Source of the DNA: Oceanihabitans sp. 2_MG-2023
Lineage (GTDB): Bacteria; Bacteroidota; Bacteroidia; Flavobacteriales; Flavobacteriaceae
DNA: 64,000 nt
Assembly: GCF_030547245.1 (NCBI RefSeq)
Contig: NZ_JAUOQT010000001.1
Location: 558,001-622,000, forward strand
Direction: 5' to 3'
Numbering within the stretch: position 1 is the first letter of the stretch; each line of letters starts with the position of its first letter. Of the stretch, positions 43,930 through 52,320 are shown one piece after another. The translations under genes and the position numbers were made by a program. Below the pieces are notes generated by a model. That model was given only the letters and a program-made list of their open reading frames with translations. It did no database searches and had not been told where the DNA came from.

Positions 43930-45264
43930 TTGCACACCAATATTAGCTTGAAAAACATAAATAAATTGGCAATTCCTGCATTGATTTCTGGAGTGTCTGA
44001 GCCTATTTTGTCTCTAACAGATACTGCAATTGTAGGAAACATAAGTGTAAATGCTACAGAATCTTTAGCCGCTGTTGGTATTGTTGGTGCTTTTATTTCT
44101 ATGCTTATTTGGGTTTTAGGGCAAACAAGAAGTGCTATTTCCTCTATCGTTTCGCAATATGTAGGAGCAGATAATGTCGATGCCGTTAAAAACCTTCCTG
44201 CACAAGCTATATTTATTATTACTTCTTTAAGCATTCTTATTATTATAAGTACCTATCCTTTTGCTCAACATATTTTTAAACTCTATAATGCCTCTGGCTT
44301 AATATTAGATTATAGTGTAGATTATTATAAAATTCGCGTTTTCGGTTTTCCTTTTACTCTTTTTACTATTGCTGTTTTTGGAACTTTTAGAGGCTTACAA
44401 AACACTTATTACCCAATGCTTATTGCTGTTATTGGTGCTTCAGCAAATATTATTTTAGACTTTATTTTAGTGTATGGTATTGAACACTATATTCCTGCCA
44501 TGCATATTAAAGGTGCTGCATATGCAAGTGTATTTGCACAGTTTTTAATGGCAATTTTTTCTGCATATTACCTTTTAACCAAAACTAATATTCCATTACG
44601 TTTTAGCTTTCCGTTTAATCCAGAAATAAAACGTTTTATAGGTATGATACTTAATCTTTTTCTACGTACTCTGGCTCTAAATGTAACCTTGTATTTTGCA
44701 AGTGCTTTTTCTACAAGCTATGGTAAACAATATATTGCAGCATATACAATTGCTATTAACTTATGGTTTCTTGGTGCTTTTATTATTGATGGTTATGCTA
44801 GTGCAGGAAATATTTTATCCGGAAAATTATTAGGAGGAAAAGAATATAAAAACCTCTTAAAACTAAGTAATAAATTAATAAAATACGGAATTATAATAGG
44901 ACTTATCATTGCATGCTTTGGTGCTCTTTTTTACTATTCTTTAGGAACCCTTTTTACAAAGGACCCAGAAGTACTAAAAGAATTCTATAACATATTCTGG
45001 TTGGTACTACTCATGCAGCCACTTTGTGCTTTAGCTTTTATTTTCGACGGTATTTTTAAAGGTTTAGGTAAAATGAAAACCCTTAGAAACGTACTACTCC
45101 TTTCTACAGGTCTCGTATTTGTACCTATTCTATTTTGGCTAGATGCTTTAAACTATAAATTATATGGCATTTTTATAGCTTTTACACTATGGATTATCGC
45201 CAGAGGATTCCCATTAATCATAAATTTTAGAAAAGAATTTTTACCACTTTCACAAAAGGCGTAA
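43930..45264 (+). CDS. MATE family efflux transporter (DinF-like)
   Basis: A 444-residue membrane protein with 12 hydrophobic segments. The segment LAIPALISGVSEPILSLTDTAIVG is the family N-terminus, with the conserved Pro and the Asp in TDTAIVG; the second half has the matching RTLALNVTLYFASAFS repeat. It exports cationic or other compounds using a Na+ or H+ gradient. There is no ATG at the start: TTG 43930 gives the family-conserved NISLK, and TTG 43948 would give MKNINK. I prefer 43930. Two very small membrane peptides and queD follow in the same direction. Confidence 0.88.
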   Translation: MHTNISLKNINKLAIPALISGVSEPILSLTDTAIVGNISVNATESLAAVGIVGAFISMLIWVLGQTRSAISSIVSQYVGADNVDAVKNLPAQAIFIITSLSILIIISTYPFAQHIFKLYNASGLILDYSVDYYKIRVFGFPFTLFTIAVFGTFRGLQNTYYPMLIAVIGASANIILDFILVYGIEHYIPAMHIKGAAYASVFAQFLMAIFSAYYLLTKTNIPLRFSFPFNPEIKRFIGMILNLFLRTLALNVTLYFASAFSTSYGKQYIAAYTIAINLWFLGAFIIDGYASAGNILSGKLLGGKEYKNLLKLSNKLIKYGIIIGLIIACFGALFYYSLGTLFTKDPEVLKEFYNIFWLVLLMQPLCALAFIFDGIFKGLGKMKTLRNVLLLSTGLVFVPILFWLDALNYKLYGIFIAFTLWIIARGFPLIINFRKEFLPLSQKA

Positions 45265-45296
45265 CTTTGACTAAACTTTTATCTTAAATATAAAAT

Positions 45297-45461
45297 ATGC
45301 TGCTTTCCCTTATTCAAGACATAGATATAGAAGAAAAAATACAACACGCGCCAGATGCTAATTATAGCATCGGTGTATTTATTGGTTCTATGTTGCCTTT
45401 TATCATTTTAGTGGCTCTTGCTTATTTAATATTTAGATATAATAAAAACAAAAAAGAATAA
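45297..45461 (+). CDS. Small single-helix membrane peptide (54 aa)
   Basis: ATG to TAA, 54 residues: an acidic N-terminal third (IQDIDIEEKIQHAPDANY), a hydrophobic helix of about 20 residues (FIGSMLPFIILVALAYLIF) and a basic tail (RYNKNKKE). The tail predicts cytosolic C-terminus. It starts 32 nt after the MATE stop and ends one base before the next small frame. I do not recognise the family. Compact spacing on both sides and the clear membrane design support a real gene. Confidence 0.6.
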   Translation: MLLSLIQDIDIEEKIQHAPDANYSIGVFIGSMLPFIILVALAYLIFRYNKNKKE

Positions 45462-45462
45462 C

Positions 45463-45561
45463 ATGGATATTTTAAATTTTTTAAGCGGAAACGGATTGTT
45501 TTTAGTGCTAGGAATAGCACTAGTTATCATCTATTTTTATAACAGAAACAAACGCAGATAA
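45463..45561 (+). CDS. Small single-helix membrane peptide (32 aa)
   Basis: ATG to TAA, 32 residues: NFLSGNGLFLVLGIALVII forms one membrane helix, followed by the basic tail YNRNKRR. It starts one base after the previous peptide and its stop codon shares the base A with the ATG of queD (TAATG). This tight chaining suggests coupled translation. The gene is too short for usual gene finders and may be left out in genome annotations. Confidence 0.6.
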   Translation: MDILNFLSGNGLFLVLGIALVIIYFYNRNKRR

Positions 45562-46013
45562 TGAGTAACATACGCATTACAAAACAATTTTCATTCGAAA
45601 CTGGTCACGCGCTTTATGGCTATGATGGCAAATGTAAAAACGTACATGGGCACAGCTACAGGTTATTTGTAACCGTTATTGGTAAGCCAATCAAAGACGC
45701 AAACAATGTGAAATTTGGAATGGTTATCGATTTTGGCGATCTAAAAAAAATAGTCAAAGAAGACATTGTTGAAGTTTTTGATCACGCAACCGTTTTTAAT
45801 AAAAACACACCACATCGCGAGCTTGCCAAAGAATTATCAGACAGAGGGCACAACGTACTTTTGGTAGACTACCAACCAACTAGTGAAATGATGGTTATCG
45901 ATTTTGCCTCGAAAATAAAAAAACGCCTACCAGAAAACATACAATTACACTCGCTAAAACTGCAAGAAACAGCAACTTCTTATGCAGAATGGTATGCAAG
46001 TGATAATGCCTAA
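45561..46013 (+). CDS. queD: 6-carboxytetrahydropterin synthase (6-pyruvoyl-tetrahydropterin synthase family)
   Basis: A 150-residue enzyme with zinc ligands His16 (ETGHALYG), His29 and His31 (NVHGHSYR), catalytic Cys25 in GKCKNVHGH, and the DHATVFN and LQET active-site segments. It makes 6-carboxytetrahydropterin, the second step of queuosine/7-deazaguanine synthesis; queE, queC and queF are not in the window. The start overlaps the upstream small peptide. It is followed by repeat copy C, then lpxH. Confidence 0.93.
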   Translation: MSNIRITKQFSFETGHALYGYDGKCKNVHGHSYRLFVTVIGKPIKDANNVKFGMVIDFGDLKKIVKEDIVEVFDHATVFNKNTPHRELAKELSDRGHNVLLVDYQPTSEMMVIDFASKIKKRLPENIQLHSLKLQETATSYAEWYASDNA

Positions 46014-46021
46014 ATAATTTT

Positions 46022-46096
46022 GGCGTTACCTAAAAGGTCAGGCTTTCGCAAGTCGCTCTTTACAAGGAGCTCCAACAATTGCTTAATCCTTAACGC
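46022..46096 (-). repeat. Dispersed ~75-bp intergenic repeat, copy C (inverted)
   Basis: In reverse orientation relative to copies A and B. Its reverse complement keeps GCGTTAAGGATT, GAGCTCCTT, AAAGAGCGA, GAAAGCCTGACCTTT and AGGTAACGCC of copy A, with differences in the section between GGATT and GAGCTC. It lies between queD and lpxH. Confidence 0.7.
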
Positions 46097-46136
46097 TGCA
46101 TCTAGTTAACTAACAAACATTTTCTATATTTACAGT

Positions 46137-46898
46137 ATGCAAATTCCAAAAGGAAAAAAAATATACTTCGCAAGCGATAACCATTTAGGGGCTCCTACAA
46201 AAGAAGCTTCACTACCTCGCGAAAAAAAGTTTGTAGCCTGGTTAGATCATGTAAAACAAGATGCTGCCGCTATTTTTCTTTTAGGAGATTTATTTGATTT
46301 TTGGGTAGAATATAAAAATGTAGTTCCTAAAGGCTTTACAAGAACACTTGGTAAACTAGCCGAAATAGCAGATTCTGGCATACCAATCTATTACTTTGTT
46401 GGTAATCATGATTTATGGATGAATGGCTATTTTGAAGAAGAACTAAACATCCCTGTTTATCACAAACCCAAAGAATTTACCTTTAATAACAAAAGTTTTT
46501 TTATAGGTCATGGCGACGGCTTAGGTCCACATGACAAAGGCTACAAACGCATGAAAAAAGTGTTTACCAACTCTTTGTGTCAATGGTTATTTAAACGCAT
46601 TTTACATCCAGATTTTGCCATGCGAATCGGGCAATACATGTCTGTAAAAAACAAACTGATTTCTGGAGATGACGACGCAAAATTTTTGGGCAATGATAAC
46701 GAATGGCTAGTACAATATTGCAAACGTAAGCTAGAAGACAAACATAGAGACTTTTTTGTTTTCGGACATAGACACCTTCCGTTAAACATTGATTTAGAAA
46801 ACAACGCAAAATACATCAATCTTGGCGATTGGATTCAATATTACACCTATGGTGTTTTTGATGGAGAAACCATGACTTTAGAAACCTTTAAACCATAA
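46137..46898 (+). CDS. lpxH: UDP-2,3-diacylglucosamine diphosphatase
   Basis: A 253-residue metallophosphoesterase of lipid A synthesis, cutting UDP-2,3-diacylglucosamine to lipid X. Metal ligands: Asp14 and His16 (ASDNHLG), Asp51 (LLGDLFDFW), Asn90-His91 (VGNHDLW), His124 (FIGHGDGLGP) and the late GHRHLP His pair. It is a peripheral inner-membrane enzyme; the long loop GYKRMKKVFTNSLCQWLFKR is the cap seen in LpxH. Longer than LpxH of E. coli by few residues, as usual for Bacteroidota. A DUF3784 gene remnant follows 3 nt after the stop. Confidence 0.9.
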   Translation: MQIPKGKKIYFASDNHLGAPTKEASLPREKKFVAWLDHVKQDAAAIFLLGDLFDFWVEYKNVVPKGFTRTLGKLAEIADSGIPIYYFVGNHDLWMNGYFEEELNIPVYHKPKEFTFNNKSFFIGHGDGLGPHDKGYKRMKKVFTNSLCQWLFKRILHPDFAMRIGQYMSVKNKLISGDDDAKFLGNDNEWLVQYCKRKLEDKHRDFFVFGHRHLPLNIDLENNAKYINLGDWIQYYTYGVFDGETMTLETFKP

Positions 46899-46901
46899 CA
46901 C

Positions 46902-47205
46902 TTGCTAGTAACCGCTTGTATATTTATCCTTTTGGGAACATTAATAAAATATGGCAAATGCTATTTTTTAATTGCTGGTTATAACACCATGACTAATGAA
47001 GAAAAAGAAAAGTACCATATAGAAGGAATTGGCAACCCTTTTTAAAAATGTTATGTTTGGTATGGCATTAGTAATAGGTATAGGGTATTTGGCTTCCAAA
47101 TATTTTGAAAACAACAACCTGCAAAACATCTTTTTCTTTATTTCTCTACTCATTGGAATTCCTTATTTACTTCTCCAATCCAATGCCAAAAAATATAAAA
47201 AATAG
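46902..47205 (+). pseudogene. DUF3784 small membrane protein, interrupted by a one-base frameshift
   Basis: The TTG-started frame at 46902 encodes MLVTACIFILLGTLIKYGKC, then YFLIAGYNTM, a hallmark of DUF3784, and EEKEKYHIEGIGNPF, up to a TAA at 47043-47045. The frame then continues one base later with KNVMFGMALVIGIGYL and a second helix (IFFFISLLIGIPYLLL) to 47205. Skipping one T of the five at 47039-47043 restores a 100-residue protein with three membrane segments, the usual family length. It could be an inactive gene, an error in a homopolymer, or programmed +1 shifting on UUU-U before a stop codon. It follows lpxH directly. Confidence 0.75.
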
Positions 47206-47209
47206 AAGG

Positions 47210-48478
47210 TTATTCTTCATTTTCATGTGCTTCAATATCCTTGGTTAAATCCAATTCCCGTAATGGCTTATTTTTAACCCCAATTATCGTAACAATAATA
47301 AGAGTAACTGTACCACCAAGAACAACCGCTAAAGGTGCCCCAAAAATACGTGCTGCAATACCACTCTCTAAAGCTCCAAGTTCATTAGAAGAACCAACAA
47401 ACATAGAATTAACCGCACCAACGCGACCACGCATATTATCGGGGGTTTTAAGTTGGAGAATTGTTTGACGAACCACCATAGAAATACCATCAAAAACTCC
47501 AGAAAAAAACAATGCTACAATACTTAGCCAAAATAATTTTGAAGCCCCAAATAGGATCATAAAAACACCGAAACCAAAAATAGAAACCAACAACTTTTTA
47601 CCTGTATTTTTAGTTATTGGAATATACGTTGTTGCTAACATGGTTAAAATACTTCCTGAAGATAGTGCCGCATTTAATATACCAAAACCTTTGGGTCCAG
47701 CATTTAAAACATCTGTTGCAAATACTGCAAAAAGAGCGACTGCACCACCAAATAAAACAGCAATCATATCTAAGGTTAATGCACCTAAAATAACTTTATC
47801 GGTAAAAACAAAGCTAAGTCCTGCCCGCAAACTTTCTTTCACAGATTCATTAACACCTTGGTTTAAAATTGGTTTCTTATCAATTTGGAATACCAGTAAC
47901 AAAGCAATCATTACCAAAACAAAAATAATTCCGAGCGTATAGTTTACTCCTATCCATGCTATAAAAAAACCTCCAAACAAAGCACCAAATACATTCGCTC
48001 CTTTCCAGGTACTACTGCTCCATGTTGCAGCATTTGGATAGGCTTTTTTAGGAACGATAAGTGCTATTAAGGAAAAGATTGTTGGCCCAAAAAAAGCACG
48101 CAATACACCACCAAAAAACACCAAACTATAAATTCCGTACAAAATGGTTTTTGTTTCCCAAGAAGATTCTATGGTATCTGACGTTAGCCAAAACAAACCA
48201 AAACTTATCAATGAAAATAACGCAATACAAAGCGTGAAAAGGTTTCTTTTTTCCTTTTTATCTACAATATGCCCAGCAAATGGGGCTAAAAAGAATGCAG
48301 GTAAAAATTCACAAAGACCAATAATACCTAATGCTAATGGGTCTTTTGTTAAAGCATAAACCTGCCATTCAATTACTACAAATTGCATGGACCAGCCAAA
48401 AACTAAAGCAAAACGCACCAATAAAAAAACATTAAATTCTTTAAACCTTAGCGCTTCATAGGGATCTTTTCTTGCCAT
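47210..48478 (-). CDS. MFS transporter (EntS/MFS_3-like)
   Basis: A 422-residue membrane protein with about 12 hydrophobic segments. The loop between helices 2 and 3, GHIVDKKEKRN, is the major facilitator signature (GxxxDxxxRR-like). The MFS_3/EntS group includes siderophore and macrolide exporters; the substrate here is unknown. The acidic C-terminal tail DIEAHENEE is cytosolic. Its start lies 4 nt after the recJ stop on the same strand, so they are cotranscribed, and its stop is 4 nt from the DUF3784 remnant (convergent). Confidence 0.87.
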   Translation of the reverse strand: MARKDPYEALRFKEFNVFLLVRFALVFGWSMQFVVIEWQVYALTKDPLALGIIGLCEFLPAFFLAPFAGHIVDKKEKRNLFTLCIALFSLISFGLFWLTSDTIESSWETKTILYGIYSLVFFGGVLRAFFGPTIFSLIALIVPKKAYPNAATWSSSTWKGANVFGALFGGFFIAWIGVNYTLGIIFVLVMIALLLVFQIDKKPILNQGVNESVKESLRAGLSFVFTDKVILGALTLDMIAVLFGGAVALFAVFATDVLNAGPKGFGILNAALSSGSILTMLATTYIPITKNTGKKLLVSIFGFGVFMILFGASKLFWLSIVALFFSGVFDGISMVVRQTILQLKTPDNMRGRVGAVNSMFVGSSNELGALESGIAARIFGAPLAVVLGGTVTLIIVTIIGVKNKPLRELDLTKDIEAHENEE

Positions 48479-48482
48479 AAAC

Positions 48483-50174
48483 TTATGCTTTTAAATCTCT
48501 TAGTTTTAATTGCAAAGACACATTGCCTTGCCAATGATTTTCATCCACAGAATACACTGCTTTAAATCGTTTTTTGTTTGTTATAAGATCTAGCTTGTTT
48601 CCTAAACCAAAACCAATACAAACTATTTTATCTGCTTGCGGTTGTGTTACAGTAATTCTTAAATGCTTATCGTCTTCACCAACACATTTTCCGTAGCCTG
48701 TATCTTGTAAATCTTCGGTTACAAAAATGGGTGTCATATTTCCTGGACCAAAAGGAGCAAATTGTTTAATAATTCGCCATAACCTTCCATCTACTTGACG
48801 TAAATCTATCTTTCTATCTATTTTTATTTCTGGAGTCATTAAAGACTTGGCTATCGTTTTAGAGACTACCGCTTCAAAAGCCTGTTTAAAAGCTTCGTAG
48901 TTTTCTTCTTTTAAAGTTAAACCAGCAGCATATTTATGTCCACCAAATTGTTCTATATGTGTTGCGCAAGCTTCCAAGGCATTGTATACATCAAAACCAG
49001 AAACCGAACGTGCCGAAGCAGCCAATTTATCACCACTTTTAGTAAACACTAAAGTGGGTCTGTAATAGGTTTCAATTAATCGAGAAGCCACAATACCAAT
49101 AACGCCTTTGTGCCAAGTTTCATGGTAAACAACAGTAGTAAAACCTTCCTGTTCTTTATGTTCTTCAATTTGTTGAAGTGCTTCTTCCGTAATGCGTTTA
49201 TCTGCATCTCGTCTATCGGTATTAAATGTTTCAATCTCGGTAGCATATTTTTCGGCCAAAGCAAAATCCATTTCGGTTAATAAGGTTACCGCGTAATTAC
49301 CGTGTTTCATTCTTCCGGCAGCATTAATTCTTGGTGCAACGGTAAATACAACATCTGTTATGGTTAATTCTGTTTTTTTTACCTGATTAATTATAGCTTG
49401 AATTCCTGGTCTCGGATTGGCATTTATTACTTGCATACCAAAATAGGCAAGAGTTCTGTTTTCACCTGTTATAGGAACAATATCTGCTCCAATTGCAGTA
49501 GCTACCAAATCTAGATATTGGGTTAAGTCTTCTACTTTTTTATTTTGTTTGCTAGCTAAAGCTTGAATAAGTTTAAAACCTACACCACAACCACAAAGTT
49601 CTTTATACGGATAATTACAATCCCCTCTTTTAGGATCTAAAACAGCAACAGCATCTGGCAAATTTTCTCCAGGTCTATGGTGATCGCAAATAATAAAATC
49701 GATGCCTTTTTCTTTAGCATATGCTACTTTATCAATCGCTTTTACACCACAGTCTAATGCAATAATTAATGTAAAATCATTGTCTTTTGCAAAGTCAATT
49801 CCTTGATAAGAAACGCCATAACCTTCGTCATAACGATCAGGTATATAGGTTGCTATACGGTCTACTCTAGTTTTTAAATACGAAGACATTAATGCCACAG
49901 AAGACGTACCATCTACATCATAATCGCCAAATACCAATATATTTTCTTTTTGAAGAAATGCGTGTTCAATTCGAGCAACAGCCTTGTCCATATCTTGCAT
50001 TAAAAAAGGATCATGCAAATCGGCTAAGCTAGGTCTAAAAAACGTTTTTGCATCCTCATAAGTATCTATACCACGTTGTAAAAGTAGAGTTGCAACCACT
50101 TCATCTACCTGAAGCGCTTTTTGTAAAGCTTCTAATTTTTTAGTTTCCGGTTTTGGTTTGATTGTCCAACGCAT
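48483..50174 (-). CDS. recJ: Single-stranded-DNA-specific exonuclease
   Basis: A 563-residue 5'-3' exonuclease of recombination and mismatch repair. The DHH phosphoesterase domain shows LVFGDYDVDGTSS (about 78-90), the IALDCGVKA strand, ICDHHRPGE and a C-terminal DHHA1 region with FGGHKYAAGL. The OB-fold domain closes the protein (about 450-560; FAPFGPGNMTP). All metal-binding Asp and His I can check are intact. It is encoded directly upstream of the MFS gene, with OsmC 22 nt before. Confidence 0.95.
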   Translation of the reverse strand: MRWTIKPKPETKKLEALQKALQVDEVVATLLLQRGIDTYEDAKTFFRPSLADLHDPFLMQDMDKAVARIEHAFLQKENILVFGDYDVDGTSSVALMSSYLKTRVDRIATYIPDRYDEGYGVSYQGIDFAKDNDFTLIIALDCGVKAIDKVAYAKEKGIDFIICDHHRPGENLPDAVAVLDPKRGDCNYPYKELCGCGVGFKLIQALASKQNKKVEDLTQYLDLVATAIGADIVPITGENRTLAYFGMQVINANPRPGIQAIINQVKKTELTITDVVFTVAPRINAAGRMKHGNYAVTLLTEMDFALAEKYATEIETFNTDRRDADKRITEEALQQIEEHKEQEGFTTVVYHETWHKGVIGIVASRLIETYYRPTLVFTKSGDKLAASARSVSGFDVYNALEACATHIEQFGGHKYAAGLTLKEENYEAFKQAFEAVVSKTIAKSLMTPEIKIDRKIDLRQVDGRLWRIIKQFAPFGPGNMTPIFVTEDLQDTGYGKCVGEDDKHLRITVTQPQADKIVCIGFGLGNKLDLITNKKRFKAVYSVDENHWQGNVSLQLKLRDLKA

Positions 50175-50196
50175 ACACTAATATAGAAAATTTTCG

Positions 50197-50619
50197 CTAT
50201 TTATTATGAAGATGAACAGAAGTTTTTACGGTAGCAAACTTTCTAAACATTTCCATAACACCGCAATATTTTTCAACCGATAAATTAACAGCCTTATTAA
50301 TTTTAGATTCGTTTAGCTCTTTTCCAGTAAAATGATATTCAACAGTTACTGTATGGTAGTATTTTGGATGTTCATCGGTAAGCTCTCCTTCTACAGTCAT
50401 ATAAAAACCTTCTACAGAAGCTTTCATTTTTTCTAAAACAGAAACCACATCTAAACCAGAACAACCAGCTAAAGAAGAAAGCATCATAGCTTTTGGAGCC
50501 ATTCCTGAATTGGTTCCTCCAAATTCTTCAGAAGCATCCATCATTATAGAATCCCATCTTGGGTTATCAGATTCAAAAACCATATTCCCTTTCCAATTGG
50601 CTGTAATTTTATCAGACAT
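50197..50619 (-). CDS. OsmC family peroxiredoxin-like protein
   Basis: A 140-residue protein of the OsmC/Ohr fold. The redox cysteines are Cys53 (LAGCSGLDVVSVLEK) and Cys119 (VEKYCGVMEM). Family members reduce organic hydroperoxides using a dithiol. The sequence lacks Ohr-specific features, so YhfA-like OsmC is the better label. It is divergent from the AhpD-like gene across 54 nt, which also suggests a shared role in redox defence. It has a -7 box at 50649-50656. Confidence 0.88.
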   Translation of the reverse strand: MSDKITANWKGNMVFESDNPRWDSIMMDASEEFGGTNSGMAPKAMMLSSLAGCSGLDVVSVLEKMKASVEGFYMTVEGELTDEHPKYYHTVTVEYHFTGKELNESKINKAVNLSVEKYCGVMEMFRKFATVKTSVHLHNK

Positions 50620-50648
50620 TGTATTATTTTTTTTGTTTATTGTTACAT

Positions 50649-50656
50649 CAAAAATA
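50649..50656 (-). promoter_or_regulatory. -7 promoter box for the OsmC-family gene
   Basis: TATTTTTG on the minus strand, 30 nt before the ATG at 50619. Full -7 match; it overlaps the divergent promoter region of the AhpD-like gene. Confidence 0.45.
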
Positions 50657-50673
50657 CCACTAAAAAAAAGATT

Positions 50674-51264
50674 ATGCCATTAGTTACACCATTATCTGCC
50701 GACCATGACTTAGAAACCAAAGCGTTAGCAGAATTTTTTAACGAAACATTAGGTTTTTGCCCAAATTCGGTACTTACCATGCAACGTCGCCCTGCTATTA
50801 GCAAGGCATTTATTCATTTAAACAAAGCCGTTATGGCTAATGAAGGTAAAGTCACCTCTGCTTTAAAACGAATGATTGCTTGGGTTTCTAGTAACGCTAC
50901 AGGTTGTAGGTATTGTCAAGCACATGCTATTCGTGCTGCAGAGCGTTATGGCGCAGAACAAGAACAGTTAGATAATATTTGGGAATACAGAACCCATCCT
51001 GCATTTAATGAAGCAGAACGTGCTGCTTTAGATTTTTCTCTTGCTGCTAGTCAAGTACCAAATGCTGTAGATGCCGAGATACAAAAACGATTACATGCAC
51101 ATTGGACAGAAGGCGAAATTGTAGAAATGCTAGGAGTAATTTCTCTTTTTGGTTATTTAAATAGGTGGAATGATAGTATGGGAACAACCCTTGAGGGAGA
51201 TGCTATTGAAAGCGGAAACCAATTTTTAGGAAAACACGGATTTGAAGTTGGAAAACATGTGTAG
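50674..51264 (+). CDS. AhpD-like carboxymuconolactone decarboxylase family protein
   Basis: A 196-residue all-helical protein with the AhpD redox motif GCRYCQAHAIRAAERYG (Cys78, Cys81, His84), typical of peroxidase-related members of the carboxymuconolactone decarboxylase superfamily. Its length matches the two-part YciW/Sll1135-like group. The reaction is probably reduction of peroxides, or support of a peroxiredoxin. The divergent neighbour is an OsmC-type protein. No signal peptide. Confidence 0.87.
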   Translation: MPLVTPLSADHDLETKALAEFFNETLGFCPNSVLTMQRRPAISKAFIHLNKAVMANEGKVTSALKRMIAWVSSNATGCRYCQAHAIRAAERYGAEQEQLDNIWEYRTHPAFNEAERAALDFSLAASQVPNAVDAEIQKRLHAHWTEGEIVEMLGVISLFGYLNRWNDSMGTTLEGDAIESGNQFLGKHGFEVGKHV

Positions 51265-51341
51265 ATAGTAGGGAGTTGTTGTTTTCAGTTTGCTTACTCT
51301 TCTAAATAAGATATAAACCTTGCTAGAGATAGTGAGGTTTA

Positions 51342-51914
51342 TTAGGATAAAATATTTTGTGTTATTCTCTGCAACTCAGGAACCACATCGATTTCAAACC
51401 AAGGGTTTTTACTTTTCCAAAATCTATTGGTTGGTGAAGGATGCGGAATAGGAAAATACTTAGGTAAGTATTCTTTATAATTCGCAACCGTTTCGGTTAG
51501 TGTTTTTTTAGCATCCTTTTTTAAATAATATTTTTGCGAATACATTCCAATTAAAAGAATCAATTTTACATTTGGCATTTTTTCTAATAAAGCTCCATGC
51601 CATTCTGGTGCACATTCTTTTCTTGGTGGTAAGTCTCCTGTTTTTCCTTTTCCTGGATAACAAAAACCCATTGGCATAATGGCAAATTTGTTTTCATCAT
51701 AAAAATCTTCATCGGTTACTCCTAACCATTTTCTTAATTGTCTTCCGCTAGGATCATTCCAGGCAATTCCAGTTTTATGCACACTAGTTCCTGGTGCTTG
51801 TCCTATAATAATAATTTTAGATTCTATATTTCCTGTTACTATTGGTCGTGGACCAAGTGGTAAATGTGCTTCACAAATAGCACATTGTCTTATTTTGTGC
51901 AGTAAATCTTCCAT
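51342..51914 (-). CDS. Uracil-DNA glycosylase family protein with Fe-S cluster cysteines
   Basis: A 190-residue protein of the UDG fold. Cysteines at 11, 14, 85 and 101 have the spacing of the 4Fe-4S cluster of family 4 uracil-DNA glycosylases. The first active-site motif reads GQAPGTSVHKTGIAWNDPSG, distinct from the GEAPG-x-x-E-D of family 4, and the late motif is PHPSPTN. It is therefore close to the UDG-like group with unproved substrate, presumably excising a damaged or deaminated base. It ends a possible minus-strand group with HopJ, rsmI and an unknown protein upstream. Confidence 0.82.
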   Translation of the reverse strand: MEDLLHKIRQCAICEAHLPLGPRPIVTGNIESKIIIIGQAPGTSVHKTGIAWNDPSGRQLRKWLGVTDEDFYDENKFAIMPMGFCYPGKGKTGDLPPRKECAPEWHGALLEKMPNVKLILLIGMYSQKYYLKKDAKKTLTETVANYKEYLPKYFPIPHPSPTNRFWKSKNPWFEIDVVPELQRITQNILS

Positions 51915-51933
51915 TGTATGAGAAATAATTTTT

Positions 51934-52284
51934 TCACTTTTTCACCAAAGGAAAGCTTTCAAAAACCAAACCTTCAAAACTAGTATTCATAAAATTTCTA
52001 ATATTTTGATGCCCTTCTCCGTTTGGGTCTTTTAAAACATCTTTAAAATAAAAAGCACCAAAACATGCTAGCGTTTCTTCTTTAGATAATCCTTCTGTTA
52101 TTGCAAAAGCAAACAATTTACAGGAACCAGAATTTTGTCCTTCGGCATTTTCTAAAGGACCATTTTTAAATGCTTTTGGTGTGAATTCATAATTCGTTTC
52201 AATAACATCCATAGTTTCTGAAAACACAATAGTCCTTGGAGTTGTTTTTAATTTATTTTTGAATGTTTGTATATCCATTTTCAT
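51934..52284 (-). CDS. HopJ type III effector family protein
   Basis: A 116-residue protein matching PF08888 (HopJ): FKNKLKTTPRTIVFSETMDVIETNYEFTP, NSGSCKLFAFA and the late CFGAFYFKDVL with HQNIRNF. The family name comes from a Pseudomonas effector, but members are widespread in free-living bacteria without type III secretion, and none of that apparatus is here. It has no signal peptide. The role is unknown; it is conserved in flavobacteria. Confidence 0.88.
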   Translation of the reverse strand: MKMDIQTFKNKLKTTPRTIVFSETMDVIETNYEFTPKAFKNGPLENAEGQNSGSCKLFAFAITEGLSKEETLACFGAFYFKDVLKDPNGEGHQNIRNFMNTSFEGLVFESFPLVKK

Positions 52285-52320
52285 CTTTAAATTGTTATTC
52301 TAAAAAAGAAAACAACTTTC

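Noticed and set aside
51934-52284. HopJ effector name as a sign of a type III secretion system.
   Set aside because: No other type III gene is present and the family is widespread in non-pathogens; the name is historical.
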